A stretch of 64,000 bases of DNA from an uncultured Eggerthellaceae bacterium (lineage in GTDB: Bacteria > Actinomycetota > Coriobacteriia > Coriobacteriales > Eggerthellaceae). The notes beneath the pieces are model-generated. The model ran no database searches and was not told the origin of the DNA. It saw only the letters and a list, made by a program, of their open reading frames with translations. Of this stretch, positions 7,802 through 16,630 are shown piece after piece; positions within the stretch are counted from its first letter, which is position 1, and every line of letters begins with the position of its first letter. Position numbers and translations under genes: made by a program. The DNA lies in assembly GCA_958454405.1 (NCBI GenBank), contig CAUEBO010000001.1, positions 1 to 64,000 of the forward strand, in the 5' to 3' direction.

Positions 7802-9262
7802 CTATGCGGCGTTCTCCAACTCATCGGATCCGCCGGCGTCGCCAGAGCTTTCAGCGGGCGGATCGGGTTCCGAGGAGCCGCCCTCATCGTCGTCGGAAGA
7901 GTCGTCGTACGCCCCGGAGCTCGAACCGCTCGAACTGCTTGAGCCGGAGCTGGAGCCGCGTGAACCCGAACTTGAACTTGAACTCGAATCCGAGCTGGAG
8001 CTTGAACCGCTCGGGGAGCCGGAGTACGCGCTCGCCGACGCCGTGATGCCGCTGGGGTCCCCGCCTTCCTCCACGATCCTCATCATCTCGGCAAGCGCGG
8101 TCTTGTCGGTGAACACGTACGACACCTCGTCGACGTAGCCCGTCGTGGAAGGCACCATGGCCGAGTAGACGGTCATCGCGCCTTCGTCTTTGAACTGCTC
8201 CGCCAGCGCGATGATGTCGCTGACCGACAGATCGGTGGTCACGCAGCGGGCGGCGCTCTGGATGACGCCCGGCAGCTCGGTGACGGGCAGCGAGAGCACC
8301 TTGTCCACAATGGCGCTGATGAGCTTCCGCTGATGCTCGGTGCGCGTGAAGTCGCCGTCCACGTACTGGCGGGTACGGGCAAACGTGAGCGCCGCGGCGC
8401 CGTCAAGATGCTGGGGGCCTGCCTCGATGACCACGTCGCCCGCCTTGGGATCGTCGATGCGCTGGTCCACTTCGATGTCGACGCCGCCGACGGCGTCGAC
8501 GAGCGAGACGAGCTCCTCGAAGTTCACTTCGGCGTAGTGGGATATCTCGATGCCGAGCATCTGGTTCGCTTCCCTGATGGTGGCCGCGGCGCCCCCGTAG
8601 TTGTAGGCCGCGTTGAACTTGTTCGTGCCGTATCCGTCGATGTCGATCATGGTGCCGCGGGGAATGGACACCATCGTGATCTGGTTGTTGACAGGATCGA
8701 CGCGCACGACGACGTTCGTGTCGGATCGGGCGCCCATGGACTCGTCGTCCGCGCGGCGGTCAGACCCGATGAGCATGATGTAGAAGGGCTCGGTGAAGCT
8801 CTTGGTCGGCGCGAGGACGTCCTGCAGCGCGTTCAATTCCTCATCGGTCTTCGTGCCACGGTTGAGCTGGTCGTTCACGGAGTTTACCCACAGCGCGAAA
8901 GCCGAGCCGCCGCCCACGACCGCAACGAGCGCAGCCGCGATCACGCCGAGCGCGATCTTTTTCCCGCGGCTCGTCTTCTTCCGGGCGGCCTTCGAATACG
9001 CCGGGTTGGCGCGCGAATACTGGGCGGGGCCGGTTTGGCGCGAGTAGGCCGAGTTCGCGCCCGATCCCTGGCTGCCGGGAGCGTAGGCGGGCCGGTAGCC
9101 CCCCGACGGAGCCGCATTCTTGTGCGCGAACGACGACGCTTCGCTGCGGGAGGCGATGCGCCCCGACTGCGCAGCGCGGGCGGAGCGCACCGCGCGGGCC
9201 GATTGGGGGCTGCGCGACGACCGTGCCGCAGGGCGGTTTGTTCGAGAATTTCTCGGCGTCAT
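7802..9262 (-). CDS. LytR-CpsA-Psr (LCP) family cell-wall glycopolymer ligase
   Basis: LCP proteins transfer lipid-linked glycopolymers to peptidoglycan outside the membrane. The 486-residue protein has a basic, disordered cytoplasmic N-terminus (~1-95), one TM helix (~98-120) and the LCP domain (~155-310), with the conserved IGSDRR, SIPRGTMIDIDGYG, KFNAAYNYGG and FARTRQYVDGDFTRTEHQR blocks that hold the arginines and aspartates binding the pyrophosphate. The tail from ~405 is almost all serine and glycine and ends in an acidic stretch, a flexible extracellular extension not needed for the LCP fold. It converges with galE. Confidence 0.9.
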   Translation of the reverse strand: MTPRNSRTNRPAARSSRSPQSARAVRSARAAQSGRIASRSEASSFAHKNAAPSGGYRPAYAPGSQGSGANSAYSRQTGPAQYSRANPAYSKAARKKTSRGKKIALGVIAAALVAVVGGGSAFALWVNSVNDQLNRGTKTDEELNALQDVLAPTKSFTEPFYIMLIGSDRRADDESMGARSDTNVVVRVDPVNNQITMVSIPRGTMIDIDGYGTNKFNAAYNYGGAAATIREANQMLGIEISHYAEVNFEELVSLVDAVGGVDIEVDQRIDDPKAGDVVIEAGPQHLDGAAALTFARTRQYVDGDFTRTEHQRKLISAIVDKVLSLPVTELPGVIQSAARCVTTDLSVSDIIALAEQFKDEGAMTVYSAMVPSTTGYVDEVSYVFTDKTALAEMMRIVEEGGDPSGITASASAYSGSPSGSSSSSDSSSSSSSGSRGSSSGSSSSSGSSSGAYDDSSDDDEGGSSEPDPPAESSGDAGGSDELENAA

Positions 9263-9580
9263 ACGTTCTCCTCAACACAGCGCATGCGTCTGCCGCGCAC
9301 GCCCTTCGGGCTTTGCCGGCCTTTGCCGACGGCCCCCGCTGCAAAACCTTGCCGCTCAACATGTTTTCGCGATCCGAATCGTCGAAATCCCGGACAACCG
9401 CGGAACATTGACCAAGATGACATGCATATATCGTCCTATATATCAGGTATTGTAGCATCGATCGTCTATAAGGAGAAAACACGGGCGGACGCAAGAAACA
9501 ACTCCACATTCATGTAAAAAGCGACGAAACGTATTCTTGCGGTTACTACAATCCATCCATAGGGCAGTAGGCTGTACGGT
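9263..9580. promoter_or_regulatory. Intergenic region between LCP and XRE genes
   Basis: The gap is 318 bp between divergent genes. The stretch 9418-9480 is AT-rich, with TATAT-rich sequence and a TACAAT (minus strand, near 9451-9456) that could be the -10 of the LCP gene. No coding region or hairpin was recognised. Confidence 0.3.
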
Positions 9581-9904
9581 ATGGAATTCACGCTGGGACA
9601 TAGCAGCATGGCAAGCGAAGACCTCGATCATGCGAGGTTCGCTCCCATCCTGGCGGAAAACGTCAAGCGCCTGCGCAAGGAAGCGAACATCAACAAGAAG
9701 CGGTTCGCGCTCATGGTCGGCATCGGCCGGCCGTTCCTCAACAAGATAGAGGCCGGCGCCGCCGATCCCCGTTTGTCGGTGATCGTCAAGATGGCGGACG
9801 CCCTTGAGACGACGCCCGGCGAGCTGTTGCAGAGCCCTCGGAAACCATGCAACATCGAGGAAGAGCCGTCTTCGCCAATGCCGCACCATGTGCGCTTGAG
9901 GTAG
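9581..9904 (+). CDS. XRE-family transcriptional regulator
   Basis: This small protein (107 residues from ATG 9581, or 98 from ATG 9608) consists of little more than an XRE helix-turn-helix: LAENVKRLRKEANINKKRFALMVGIGRPFLNKIEAG followed by DPRLSVIVKMADALETTPGELL. It is a single-domain DNA-binding protein of the Cro/C1 type with a short polar tail. It is not next to an evident toxin, phage gene or modification enzyme, so its target is unknown. Neither start has a strong ribosome-binding site; the second gives a better fit to the domain. Confidence 0.75.
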   Translation: MEFTLGHSSMASEDLDHARFAPILAENVKRLRKEANINKKRFALMVGIGRPFLNKIEAGAADPRLSVIVKMADALETTPGELLQSPRKPCNIEEEPSSPMPHHVRLR

Positions 9905-10009
9905 ACTGCCGCCCTGGATGAGGGACGGGACCGTGGCGCCGGTTCGCACTCGATCGCGCGCACCACTCACGCCGGACCAGAAAGCCGGCACAACCGATGC
10001 CGGTCGGCG

Positions 10010-10738
10010 CTAGCGGTTCGCGAATTTCAACAGCTCGCGCGCATCCTCGATCACGGCATTGGCCCCTGCTTTGCGCAATCCTTCAGCCCCGTGGTAGCCC
10101 CACGCCGCGCCGATGGAGAACACGCCCGCGTTGCGCGAAACCGCCACATCGGTTCCCGAGTCCCCCACGTACGCCGTGCGCTCAGGAGTAGACCCCAACT
10201 CGGAGATGGTGCGCGCAAGCCCGGTCGGATCGGGCTTGCGCGGTATGTCGGCGCATTCGCCGTGCATGACGTCGAACAGGCCCGGCAGATACAGGTTGAT
10301 GACGTCGTGCACGCCTTGGTCGAACTTGTTGGACAGCACCGCCAGCTTCATGCCCCGGCGCTTGAGCTCCTGAAGCGTCTCCTGCATATGGGGATACGGC
10401 TTGGTCAGCTTGTTGCCGATGATCGGATACAGCTCTTTCCAACGACGCATGGTGGCGTCGGCCTGCTCGGGCGTCGCCGAAGAAGGAACGGCGAGGCGGA
10501 TGAGCGCCTGTGCGCCCGCCCCCACGAAGCTGTGGATCTCGTCTCGCGTGCGGCTGGGGAATCCCTGCTCGCCCAGCGCCGCGTTCGTGAGTTCAACGAG
10601 ATCGGGCAGCGTATCGAGCAGCGTGCCGTCGAGGTCGAAGATGAACGTGTCGAACCCGGCGTCGCCACAGTTGCGCGGCTCGCCTTGGCAAGCCGGCTCT
10701 TCCCGGATCGTCTTGTCGTTTCCGTGCCCGTCGCCCAT
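10010..10738 (-). CDS. HAD-family hydrolase, phosphoglycolate phosphatase-like
   Basis: The 242-residue protein carries the four HAD motifs: FDLDGTLLDT (nucleophile Asp and acid Asp), VLSNK, the KPDP lysine and GDSGTDV. The helical cap inserted between motifs I and II is of the Gph/PGP type. It would dephosphorylate small phosphate esters, with 2-phosphoglycolate a likely substrate but not provable. The start ATG 10736-10738 has a GAGAGGGA site; longer open frame upstream overlaps the tRNA-Gly gene and is not used. It lies downstream of tRNA-Gly on the same strand, separated by a terminator hairpin. Confidence 0.85.
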   Translation of the reverse strand: MGDGHGNDKTIREEPACQGEPRNCGDAGFDTFIFDLDGTLLDTLPDLVELTNAALGEQGFPSRTRDEIHSFVGAGAQALIRLAVPSSATPEQADATMRRWKELYPIIGNKLTKPYPHMQETLQELKRRGMKLAVLSNKFDQGVHDVINLYLPGLFDVMHGECADIPRKPDPTGLARTISELGSTPERTAYVGDSGTDVAVSRNAGVFSIGAAWGYHGAEGLRKAGANAVIEDARELLKFANR

Positions 10739-10866
10739 GAGTCGTTCCCTCTCGAAATCGATGCAACCTGTTTCAGTCTTCGCACCGCGCGAACGCAATG
10801 CCGCGCGCGGCCGTCTTCCATGGTAAAACGACTGCGGGATTTTTGGGAGTTGATCGCCCGAATACA

Positions 10867-10904
10867 GAAAAGCGCTGCCGAAGGTTTCCCGTTTCGACAG
10901 CGCT
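10867..10904 (-). terminator. Rho-independent terminator after tRNA-Gly
   Basis: AGCGCTG (10871-10877) pairs with CAGCGCT (10898-10904), with further pairing inside, and is followed on the minus strand by TTTT. It ends the tRNA transcript before the phosphatase gene. Confidence 0.8.
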
Positions 10905-10917
10905 CGAGCGTGCGTGG

Positions 10918-10989
10918 AGCGGGTGACGGGACTCGAACCCGCGAATACAAGCTTGGGAAGCTTGGGCCTTACCACTTGGCGACACCCGC
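10918..10989 (-). tRNA. tRNA-Gly (anticodon CCC)
   Basis: The 72-nt cloverleaf reads on the minus strand: acceptor GCGGGTG pairs with CACCCGC, anticodon stem CAAGC/GCTTG encloses the loop TTCCCAA (anticodon CCC, reading GGG), and the T-arm has GGTTCGAGTCC. CCA is not encoded. Confidence 0.95.
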
Positions 10990-11184
10990 AATGTAGGGAA
11001 TTATAACCTTACGTCCCCCTTTCTTTGAAGAGGATTGTCGAATAATCCATCGAAAGGGTCGGCGGCGCGCCGCAAGAAGTTCAGGTGCCCGGTTCCGCCG
11101 CCCAGCCCCGTGTTGAGCACGAAGCCGGATAGAGGTCCAGAACGCATCTAGGCAGCTATGATGAGTCGATGGGGTAGATTGACC
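10990..11184. other. Intergenic region with short orphan reading frame
   Basis: The 195-bp stretch has no credible gene. A ~47-codon minus-strand frame from ATG 11145-11147 contains LNTGLGGGTGHLNFLRR, which looks protein-like and may be the remnant of a gene, but it has no recognisable family. Confidence 0.25.
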
Positions 11185-11850
11185 TTACGGCAAATCGAGC
11201 CCGTCGATCCAAGCCGACACCTCTTCTAGGGTGGCGGAGCCGGAGAAGCGCCTGCCTTCCAGCCAGATGGCTTCTCCGCTGCCGGCTTCGCTCAAGTTGG
11301 CTGCGCTTGTCCCGATCCCGCTGCTGCCCGAGGTGCAGAACGGGACGACGACCTTTCCAGCCGAATCGTAGCTTTCGACGAAAGAGTACATCGCCTTGGG
11401 AGCCTGTCCCCACCAGATGGGATAGCCCAGCATCACGGTATCGTACGCGTCCCAATCCGGCACGTCGGCATTGACGCCCGGCCGTGCTGCAGGGTCGCCC
11501 TGCTCGCGATTGGCCCGCGAGGATTCGTCGTTGTAGTTCAAGTCTTCGGCCGTATACGGAATCCGCGCCTTGATCTCCACGACTTCGACGTTCTTTCCCG
11601 CGTCGGCGACCGCCCGCGCCGCGAGCTCGGCGACGGCGCGGGTGTTGCCCGTGTTGGAAAAGAACGCGACGAGCACGGCGCCCTCCTCGTCCGTATCGCG
11701 GGGTCGCTCCTCGACGTTCCGGGGCGATCCCGCTGCCGGGCTTGCGGCCTGCGGAGAATCCCGCCCGTCTTTAGAATCGGCGGCAGAGCAGCCGAACAGC
11801 AGCGAAGCAGATAGAAGCGCCAGCACAGGCAGCAGAAGCACTCGTCTCAA
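11185..11850 (-). CDS. Flavodoxin-domain lipoprotein
   Basis: The 221-residue product begins with a lipoprotein signal (LLSASLLFGCSA, cysteine at ~21), then a ~35-residue polar linker and a flavodoxin fold of the flavodoxin_4 type: VAFFSNTGNTRAVAELAA binds the FMN phosphate, and LGYPIWWGQAPKAM and PFCTSGSSGIG are the following flavin loops. It should be an extracytoplasmic, membrane-anchored FMN electron carrier. It is the last gene of a five-gene leftward operon, 14 bp after an iron-sulfur flavoprotein. An exported flavodoxin fits the extracellular redox style of this group; its partner is not identified. Confidence 0.85.
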   Translation of the reverse strand: MRRVLLLPVLALLSASLLFGCSAADSKDGRDSPQAASPAAGSPRNVEERPRDTDEEGAVLVAFFSNTGNTRAVAELAARAVADAGKNVEVVEIKARIPYTAEDLNYNDESSRANREQGDPAARPGVNADVPDWDAYDTVMLGYPIWWGQAPKAMYSFVESYDSAGKVVVPFCTSGSSGIGTSAANLSEAGSGEAIWLEGRRFSGSATLEEVSAWIDGLDLP

Positions 11851-11864
11851 AGCGGACCCCTATT

Positions 11865-12446
11865 CTACGACAACCGCATACGGTCGAGTGATTTCAGGAG
11901 GTGCGCCATGTTCTCGCCAAGGGCTTCCATGGTAGCCACGCCCTCCCCGTCGCCCTCCGCCTCGCCCGGAAGCTGGCCGTAGGCTATGCTCCAATAGCTC
12001 GATCCCACGACGAACATCTGCTGGACGAGGAAGAAGCGGTTCATGGCCTCCACAGCCTGCAGTGCTCCGGCGCGGCGGGCGACGGAGATGGAGGCTCCCG
12101 CCTTGCGGGCGAGCAAGCCGGGGTTCATGTCCGACACGACGGCCGCCCGCTCCAAAACCGCCTGCATGCGCGAGGACACGTTGGCCAGATACGAGGGGGA
12201 GCCCAAGACGATGCCGTCGGACGCCTTCATTTTCTCGAACACCTCGAAGAACGCATCGTCTTTGTGGACGCAGTTTCCTTTGCCTCCGCAGGCCCAGCAC
12301 GCGCGGCACGGCTTGACCTCTTGGCCGGCGAGCTGGACGAGCTCCGTCTCGATGCCCGCCCCTTCCAGGGCTTCCAAGGCCTTTCCCATCAGGAGCGCGG
12401 TGTTACCGTCCTTCCGCGCACTTCCGTTGATCCCCACGACTCTCAT
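11865..12446 (-). CDS. Iron-sulfur flavoprotein (NADPH-dependent FMN reductase family)
   Basis: The 193-residue protein starts with the FMN-binding GINGSARKDGNT and contains a compact cysteine motif C-x2-C-x2-C-x5-C (Cys47, 50, 53, 59), the hallmark of Isf proteins that couple FMN with a 4Fe-4S cluster. GSPSYLANVSSRMQAVLER is the second flavin-binding loop. It is cytoplasmic and probably passes electrons from ferredoxin or NAD(P)H to a partner in the same operon. Its start codon overlaps the DUF362 gene stop (ATGA, 12443-12446), indicating translational coupling. Confidence 0.88.
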   Translation of the reverse strand: MRVVGINGSARKDGNTALLMGKALEALEGAGIETELVQLAGQEVKPCRACWACGGKGNCVHKDDAFFEVFEKMKASDGIVLGSPSYLANVSSRMQAVLERAAVVSDMNPGLLARKAGASISVARRAGALQAVEAMNRFFLVQQMFVVGSSYWSIAYGQLPGEAEGDGEGVATMEALGENMAHLLKSLDRMRLS

Positions 12447-13873
12447 TCTGTTCCTTTCTCCACGATGATCAATTCGATGCCCTCGGGCTTGCCGAGGTTG
12501 CGGCTGTACTGCTTGTCGATCGCGTTGTTCCAGTGCTCGTGCACGCCCAAAGAGCGCAGCGGCGGGTCGGCGTGCGCAGCGTATGCCGTGCCGGAGGGAG
12601 CGGCCGCAGCGAGAGAGGCCTCGTGCAGGTAGTTCTCGGAAGCCGCGCTGCCGGCGGCGCCGTTGGAGGCCGTCACGGTCGGCTCGTTCGTGAGCAGGTC
12701 GGCTCCCACCGAGTCGATGGCGAGGGGATCCTGCGACAAGAGGACGCTCGACGTGAAGCCGCCCGAGAAGGGAGCCTGCTGCCATGTGGCGTTCTCCTTT
12801 GTCACGGGAGCGCCTTCGCTCGGCGCGCAGATGACGGCGTCGAGCAGGTAGAGAACCGTCTTGCCGCCCAAATGGGGATTCGCGATCAAGTCGACGATCG
12901 GGCTGTAGGCTCCCATCTCGCCGTGCGCGAGCCACTGGTGCAGGTTCGCGGCCTGCGGCGGTCTCAGGCGGTCGCCGTTGATGAAAGAGCCGAAGTGGTT
13001 CTTCCCGCACAGCGTGATGCCGTAGCTGTGCCCTTTGAGGCTTGCCAGGTTGATGAGGTAGGTCGCTTCGGTCACACAGGTGGGCACGTAGCTGAGCGCG
13101 CCGGAGAAATCGCGCGACCAGGCGACAGGGGCCGCCTCGTCGGCCACTCCGTTGTCGCGGCCTACGAACGACACGCCCCCCAAAGCGCCCTCCGTGCACA
13201 GGTCGACCATGTAAGAGGGGAAGAGGCGGGACACGTCGTAGACGGCGATATCCCCCGGCGCGACGCCGCCCCGCTCGATCAGGGAGCTCAGAAGCGCGCG
13301 AAGCAGCACGGGGTTCGTGTAGCTGAGCTGCGTCTCGCCCGAGCTGTCGTTGTCGAAAGCACCGGAACCGTTGATGTTCGCCTTGACGGCTACCTTCTGG
13401 CCGGGCGAGTAGCCGCCGGTCAAGCCGCGGGCGGATCGCTGCGCGGCGAACAGCGCCCGCCATCCTTCTTCGGCGGTTTCCGCGCCCGCGAGCCGGGCTA
13501 CGCCGTCGTCGACCATGGCCCGTATGCGCACCTCGTCGAAGTTGCCCGGCCGCCACCAGTAGCCGCTCCCGTCCCAGGCCGCCGCGGATGGATCGTGCGC
13601 CCAAACGACCCGTCCCGGCATTGCGCCGATGCCGGCTCCGTACGGTTTGTGGGCGGGGTAGATGCCGTCGTAGCCGGCCAAAGGGCTGGCGGCGGACGGG
13701 TCGGGCCGCTCCGAGGGGGCATGCGGGGCGTGAGGGGGTTCGGCCGAGCCGGACGAGCCGCCGCCTTCGGAAGCGGCGCAGGCCACGAGAGCGCCTCCCG
13801 CGACGACCGTGCCCAGCGCGACGCCTCCCATCTGCACGAACGCCCGCCGCGTCATGGTGTCGCCGTTTCCCAT
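12443..13873 (-). CDS. Tat-exported DUF362 protein
   Basis: The 476-residue protein has a Tat signal (TRRAFVQMGG, Arg9-Arg10) with VACA near residue 33, then a DUF362 domain: KVAVKANINGSG, TNPVLLRALLSSLIERGGV, LINLASLKGHSYGITLCGKNHFG and DPLAIDSVGADLL. DUF362 is found in iron-sulfur and redox-associated proteins; its biochemical role is poorly defined. This version has no C-terminal ferredoxin domain. It lies between the acetyltransferase (1-bp gap upstream) and the iron-sulfur flavoprotein (4-bp overlap), so the operon links a cytoplasmic FeS flavoprotein with two exported proteins. Confidence 0.82.
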   Translation of the reverse strand: MGNGDTMTRRAFVQMGGVALGTVVAGGALVACAASEGGGSSGSAEPPHAPHAPSERPDPSAASPLAGYDGIYPAHKPYGAGIGAMPGRVVWAHDPSAAAWDGSGYWWRPGNFDEVRIRAMVDDGVARLAGAETAEEGWRALFAAQRSARGLTGGYSPGQKVAVKANINGSGAFDNDSSGETQLSYTNPVLLRALLSSLIERGGVAPGDIAVYDVSRLFPSYMVDLCTEGALGGVSFVGRDNGVADEAAPVAWSRDFSGALSYVPTCVTEATYLINLASLKGHSYGITLCGKNHFGSFINGDRLRPPQAANLHQWLAHGEMGAYSPIVDLIANPHLGGKTVLYLLDAVICAPSEGAPVTKENATWQQAPFSGGFTSSVLLSQDPLAIDSVGADLLTNEPTVTASNGAAGSAASENYLHEASLAAAAPSGTAYAAHADPPLRSLGVHEHWNNAIDKQYSRNLGKPEGIELIIVEKGTE

Positions 13874-13874
13874 G

Positions 13875-14444
13875 TCATGCCCTTCCGTTTTGGGTGACGG
13901 CCTTGAGCACGCGGGCGGGAACGCCGCCCACCACCGTGCGGGGCGCGACGTCGCGCGTCACCACGGCACCCGCCGCCACCACGGCCCATTCCCCTATGGT
14001 CACGCCCGGCAGGACGGTGGCGTTCGAGCCGATCCAGACGCGCTCGCCGATGACGACGGGGGCGTACTCGTTTTGCCGTCCGCGACCGGGCTCGAGGGCG
14101 TGGTTCACGGTGGCGACCACGACTTTGTGCCCGATGAGAGCGCCGTCGCCAATCAGGATGCCCCCTTGGTCCTGGAAGTGGCACCCCGAGTTTATGAAGA
14201 CGTCCCTGCCGATGACGATGTTCTTGCCGTAATCGGCGTAGAACGGCGGGAACAGGTTGAAGCCTTCTCCCACCGCGCGGCCCGTGAGCGCCGACATGGC
14301 AGCGCGTATTTCCTCGGGCGTGCGGTAGCTCCCGTTGAGCTCCGCGCAGAGGCGAACCGCCTCCTGGAAGCAGCCGTCGGCCGGCGACCGGCCGTCGGGC
14401 AGCGGGCACGCTTGCAGGATCTCTTCGATTGCGGCAGCGTTCAC
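13875..14444 (-). CDS. Sugar O-acetyltransferase (Maa/LacA family, left-handed beta-helix)
   Basis: The 189-residue protein has the N-terminal maltose-acetyltransferase helix region and a hexapeptide-repeat left-handed beta-helix ([52 protein letters not shown]). The catalytic histidine of the family is in the VNH segment. It transfers acetyl from acetyl-CoA to a hydroxyl group of a sugar or similar small molecule. It starts at GTG 14442-14444 with a TAGGAG site. It is the second gene of the redox operon, where its acceptor could be a glycosylated or hydroxylated substrate; this is inference. A paralogue lies at 17435-18016. Confidence 0.88.
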   Translation of the reverse strand: MNAAAIEEILQACPLPDGRSPADGCFQEAVRLCAELNGSYRTPEEIRAAMSALTGRAVGEGFNLFPPFYADYGKNIVIGRDVFINSGCHFQDQGGILIGDGALIGHKVVVATVNHALEPGRGRQNEYAPVVIGERVWIGSNATVLPGVTIGEWAVVAAGAVVTRDVAPRTVVGGVPARVLKAVTQNGRA

Positions 14445-14453
14445 GGCATGCTC

Positions 14454-15401
14454 CTAGCCCATATCGCTTTCCCATTCGCGGAGGGTGCTCACTTCCGCCG
14501 CATCGCCAAGCTGCTCCAGGCCTTCGACCTCGTCGGTCTCGAGCACGATGCGCCCGGCAGAAGCCGCCTCCTCGACCTGCGCCGCTTTCGTCGCGCCGAT
14601 GATGGGCACCGTTCCCTTCGCGATCGCCCATGCGGTGGCGATCTGCGCGCAGGTAGCTCCGTGCCGTTCGCCGACGCGCGCCAGCTCTGCGGTGAGCGTT
14701 TCCAATTTCGGCAGAACGGGGTTGTAGGATTCCGCGCGTGCGCTCCCCTCGGGAAACGGGTGGCTTTCGTTGTAGCGGCCGGTCAGAGCGCCCTGCTCGA
14801 GCACCATATACGAGTAGAAGTCGATGCCGTTCTCCTGGCAGTACCCCAAGATGCCCGCACGCTCGGAGGCGCGGTGGAGCAGGCTGAAATGGTTCTGCAC
14901 GGCCGAGACGCGCAGGCCTTCGGCGGCCAGGATGTCGTTGGCGCGCTTGATCTGCGCAAGGTCGTGGTTCGACACGCCTATCGATTTGATCTGGCCGCTT
15001 TTCGCGAGCGGAACCAGCAGCGGCGTCCATCGCTCCACGTCCATCGGGTTGTGTATCCAGTACAAGTCGATCACGTCGGTGTGCAGGCGCTTTTTGCTGC
15101 CGTCGATCATCTCCTGCATGGCGTCGGCCGAGTCGGCGGCGATTTGCGGTGTGAACTTGGTCGAGATGAGGACGCTGTCGCGCGGCACGTCCTTGATGAA
15201 GCTGCCCAAGATGCGCTCGGAGGAGCCTTCGCCGTAGACGGCGGCGGTGTCCCAAAAGTTCAAACCGCACTCCAGCGCCTTGTCGAAAACCGGCTTCAGG
15301 TCCTCCTCTGCCAAGTGGTTGCCAAACACCTGGTCGCCGCCGGCCGCTCCGGCTCCCCACGACCATGCGCCAAGCGCGATTTTAGGTTGTGCGTTGCCCA
15401 T
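14454..15401 (-). CDS. Aldo/keto reductase
   Basis: The 315-residue (beta/alpha)8 enzyme has the catalytic tetrad in its usual order: Asp in NFWDTAAVYG, Tyr in the same block, Lys in LISTKFTP and His in LYWIHNP. GTVPIIGATKAAQVEEA is the NADP-binding end. It reduces a carbonyl compound with NADPH. ATG 15399-15401 with a GGGAGGAATC site is preferred to longer in-frame alternatives. It is the first gene of the five-gene leftward operon and is divergent from the LysR gene at 15656, the likely regulator. Confidence 0.9.
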   Translation of the reverse strand: MGNAQPKIALGAWSWGAGAAGGDQVFGNHLAEEDLKPVFDKALECGLNFWDTAAVYGEGSSERILGSFIKDVPRDSVLISTKFTPQIAADSADAMQEMIDGSKKRLHTDVIDLYWIHNPMDVERWTPLLVPLAKSGQIKSIGVSNHDLAQIKRANDILAAEGLRVSAVQNHFSLLHRASERAGILGYCQENGIDFYSYMVLEQGALTGRYNESHPFPEGSARAESYNPVLPKLETLTAELARVGERHGATCAQIATAWAIAKGTVPIIGATKAAQVEEAASAGRIVLETDEVEGLEQLGDAAEVSTLREWESDMG

Positions 15402-15655
15402 TGATTCCTCCCGCTCTATCGTTGCCGAAACGTGCTCCGCACCGCTTCCGCGTCTTTCGAACTCGACTTCTTCGGTTCGGAAGCGCCACCGCCTGCGCAG
15501 GGACACTTCGCCACGACCTGGAAGCGAGGCGATCGATTCCGAGTTCAGTGTAGATTCGCCTCCTTCTAATATCAAATACATATGAAGTATCATTCTGCAT
15601 ACTCTATAGGTATGGTATAAACGGTTTCAATGAACCGCGACGAAAGGAATCCGAC
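15402..15655. promoter_or_regulatory. LysR-type divergent regulatory region
   Basis: The 254-bp region contains ATACATATGAAGTAT (15576-15590), which fits the T-N11-A palindrome of LysR boxes, and TATAAA (15616-15621), a plausible -10 for the LysR gene. The arrangement predicts control of both the redox operon and the regulator. Confidence 0.5.
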
Positions 15656-16546
15656 ATGGATATCCGCGTATTGCGATATTTCCTTGCCGTCGCAAGGGAA
15701 GAGAGCATCACCAAAGCCGCCGAAAGCCTGCACATGACGCAGCCTCCCCTTTCCCGGCAGCTCAAGGATCTCGAGGAGGAGGTCGGCAAGCAGCTGCTCG
15801 TGCGGGGCAGCAAGAAGGTCACCCTGACCGAGGACGGCATGCTGCTTCGCAAGCGCGCCGAAGAGCTGATAGACCTCATGGACAAGACCATGGCCGAATT
15901 GAGCCACTCGGACGAGGGCGTCAGCGGCGATGTGTACATCGGCAGCGGCGAAACGGACGCCGTCTCCTTTTTCGCGCGGGCCGCCCAAGCCGTACGCGAG
16001 AAGTGTCCTCTGATCCACTATCGAATCTACAGCGGAGACGCCGACATCGTTATGGACAAGCTCGATAAGGGCTTGATCGACTTCGGCTTGCTGATCGGCC
16101 CGGTGGACGCCGCGAAATACGATTGCGTGCGCTTGCCTGTCGCGGACACGTGGGGCGTGCTCATGCGCAACGACAGCCCTCTGGCAAGGAACGAGGTCGT
16201 GTGCGCGGGGGATCTGCGCGACAAGCCTTTGATCGTTTCCCACCAGGTCTCTATCAGCAGCGAGATGCTCTCGTGGCTGGGAGCCGATGCGGGCAAGCTC
16301 GACATCGTCCTGCGCTACGACCTTGTCTACAACGCTTCGCGTTTCGTGAAGGAGGGCATGGGATACGCGATCGCGCTCGACAAGCTGGTCAACACCACCG
16401 GAGAGAGCGACCTGTGCTTCCGGCCGCTCTACCCTCGCATGGAGGCGGCGCTGTTCATCGTGTGGAAGAAGTACCAGGTTTTCTCGAAGGCCGCCGACAA
16501 GTTCCTCCAGCAACTGAAGAGCGAATTGAACATAGCCGACGATTGA
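15656..16546 (+). CDS. LysR-family transcriptional regulator
   Basis: The 296-residue protein has the N-terminal LysR winged helix (residues 1-60: RVLRYFLAVAREESITKAAE, TQPPLSRQLKDLEEEVGKQL) and the two-lobed periplasmic-binding-like effector domain. It is divergent from the aldo/keto reductase operon across a region holding a T-N11-A dyad, so it is very probably the local activator. The effector is unknown. GACGAAAGGAATCC precedes the ATG. Confidence 0.9.
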   Translation: MDIRVLRYFLAVAREESITKAAESLHMTQPPLSRQLKDLEEEVGKQLLVRGSKKVTLTEDGMLLRKRAEELIDLMDKTMAELSHSDEGVSGDVYIGSGETDAVSFFARAAQAVREKCPLIHYRIYSGDADIVMDKLDKGLIDFGLLIGPVDAAKYDCVRLPVADTWGVLMRNDSPLARNEVVCAGDLRDKPLIVSHQVSISSEMLSWLGADAGKLDIVLRYDLVYNASRFVKEGMGYAIALDKLVNTTGESDLCFRPLYPRMEAALFIVWKKYQVFSKAADKFLQQLKSELNIADD

Positions 16547-16630
16547 CGATGCCAAGAGCGTTTCGGCGCCCGGTTTCGCTGGCCATGCATACGCATCGGA
16601 AGAGAGCGGCGCGGCGGGCAGTCCGTCGAG

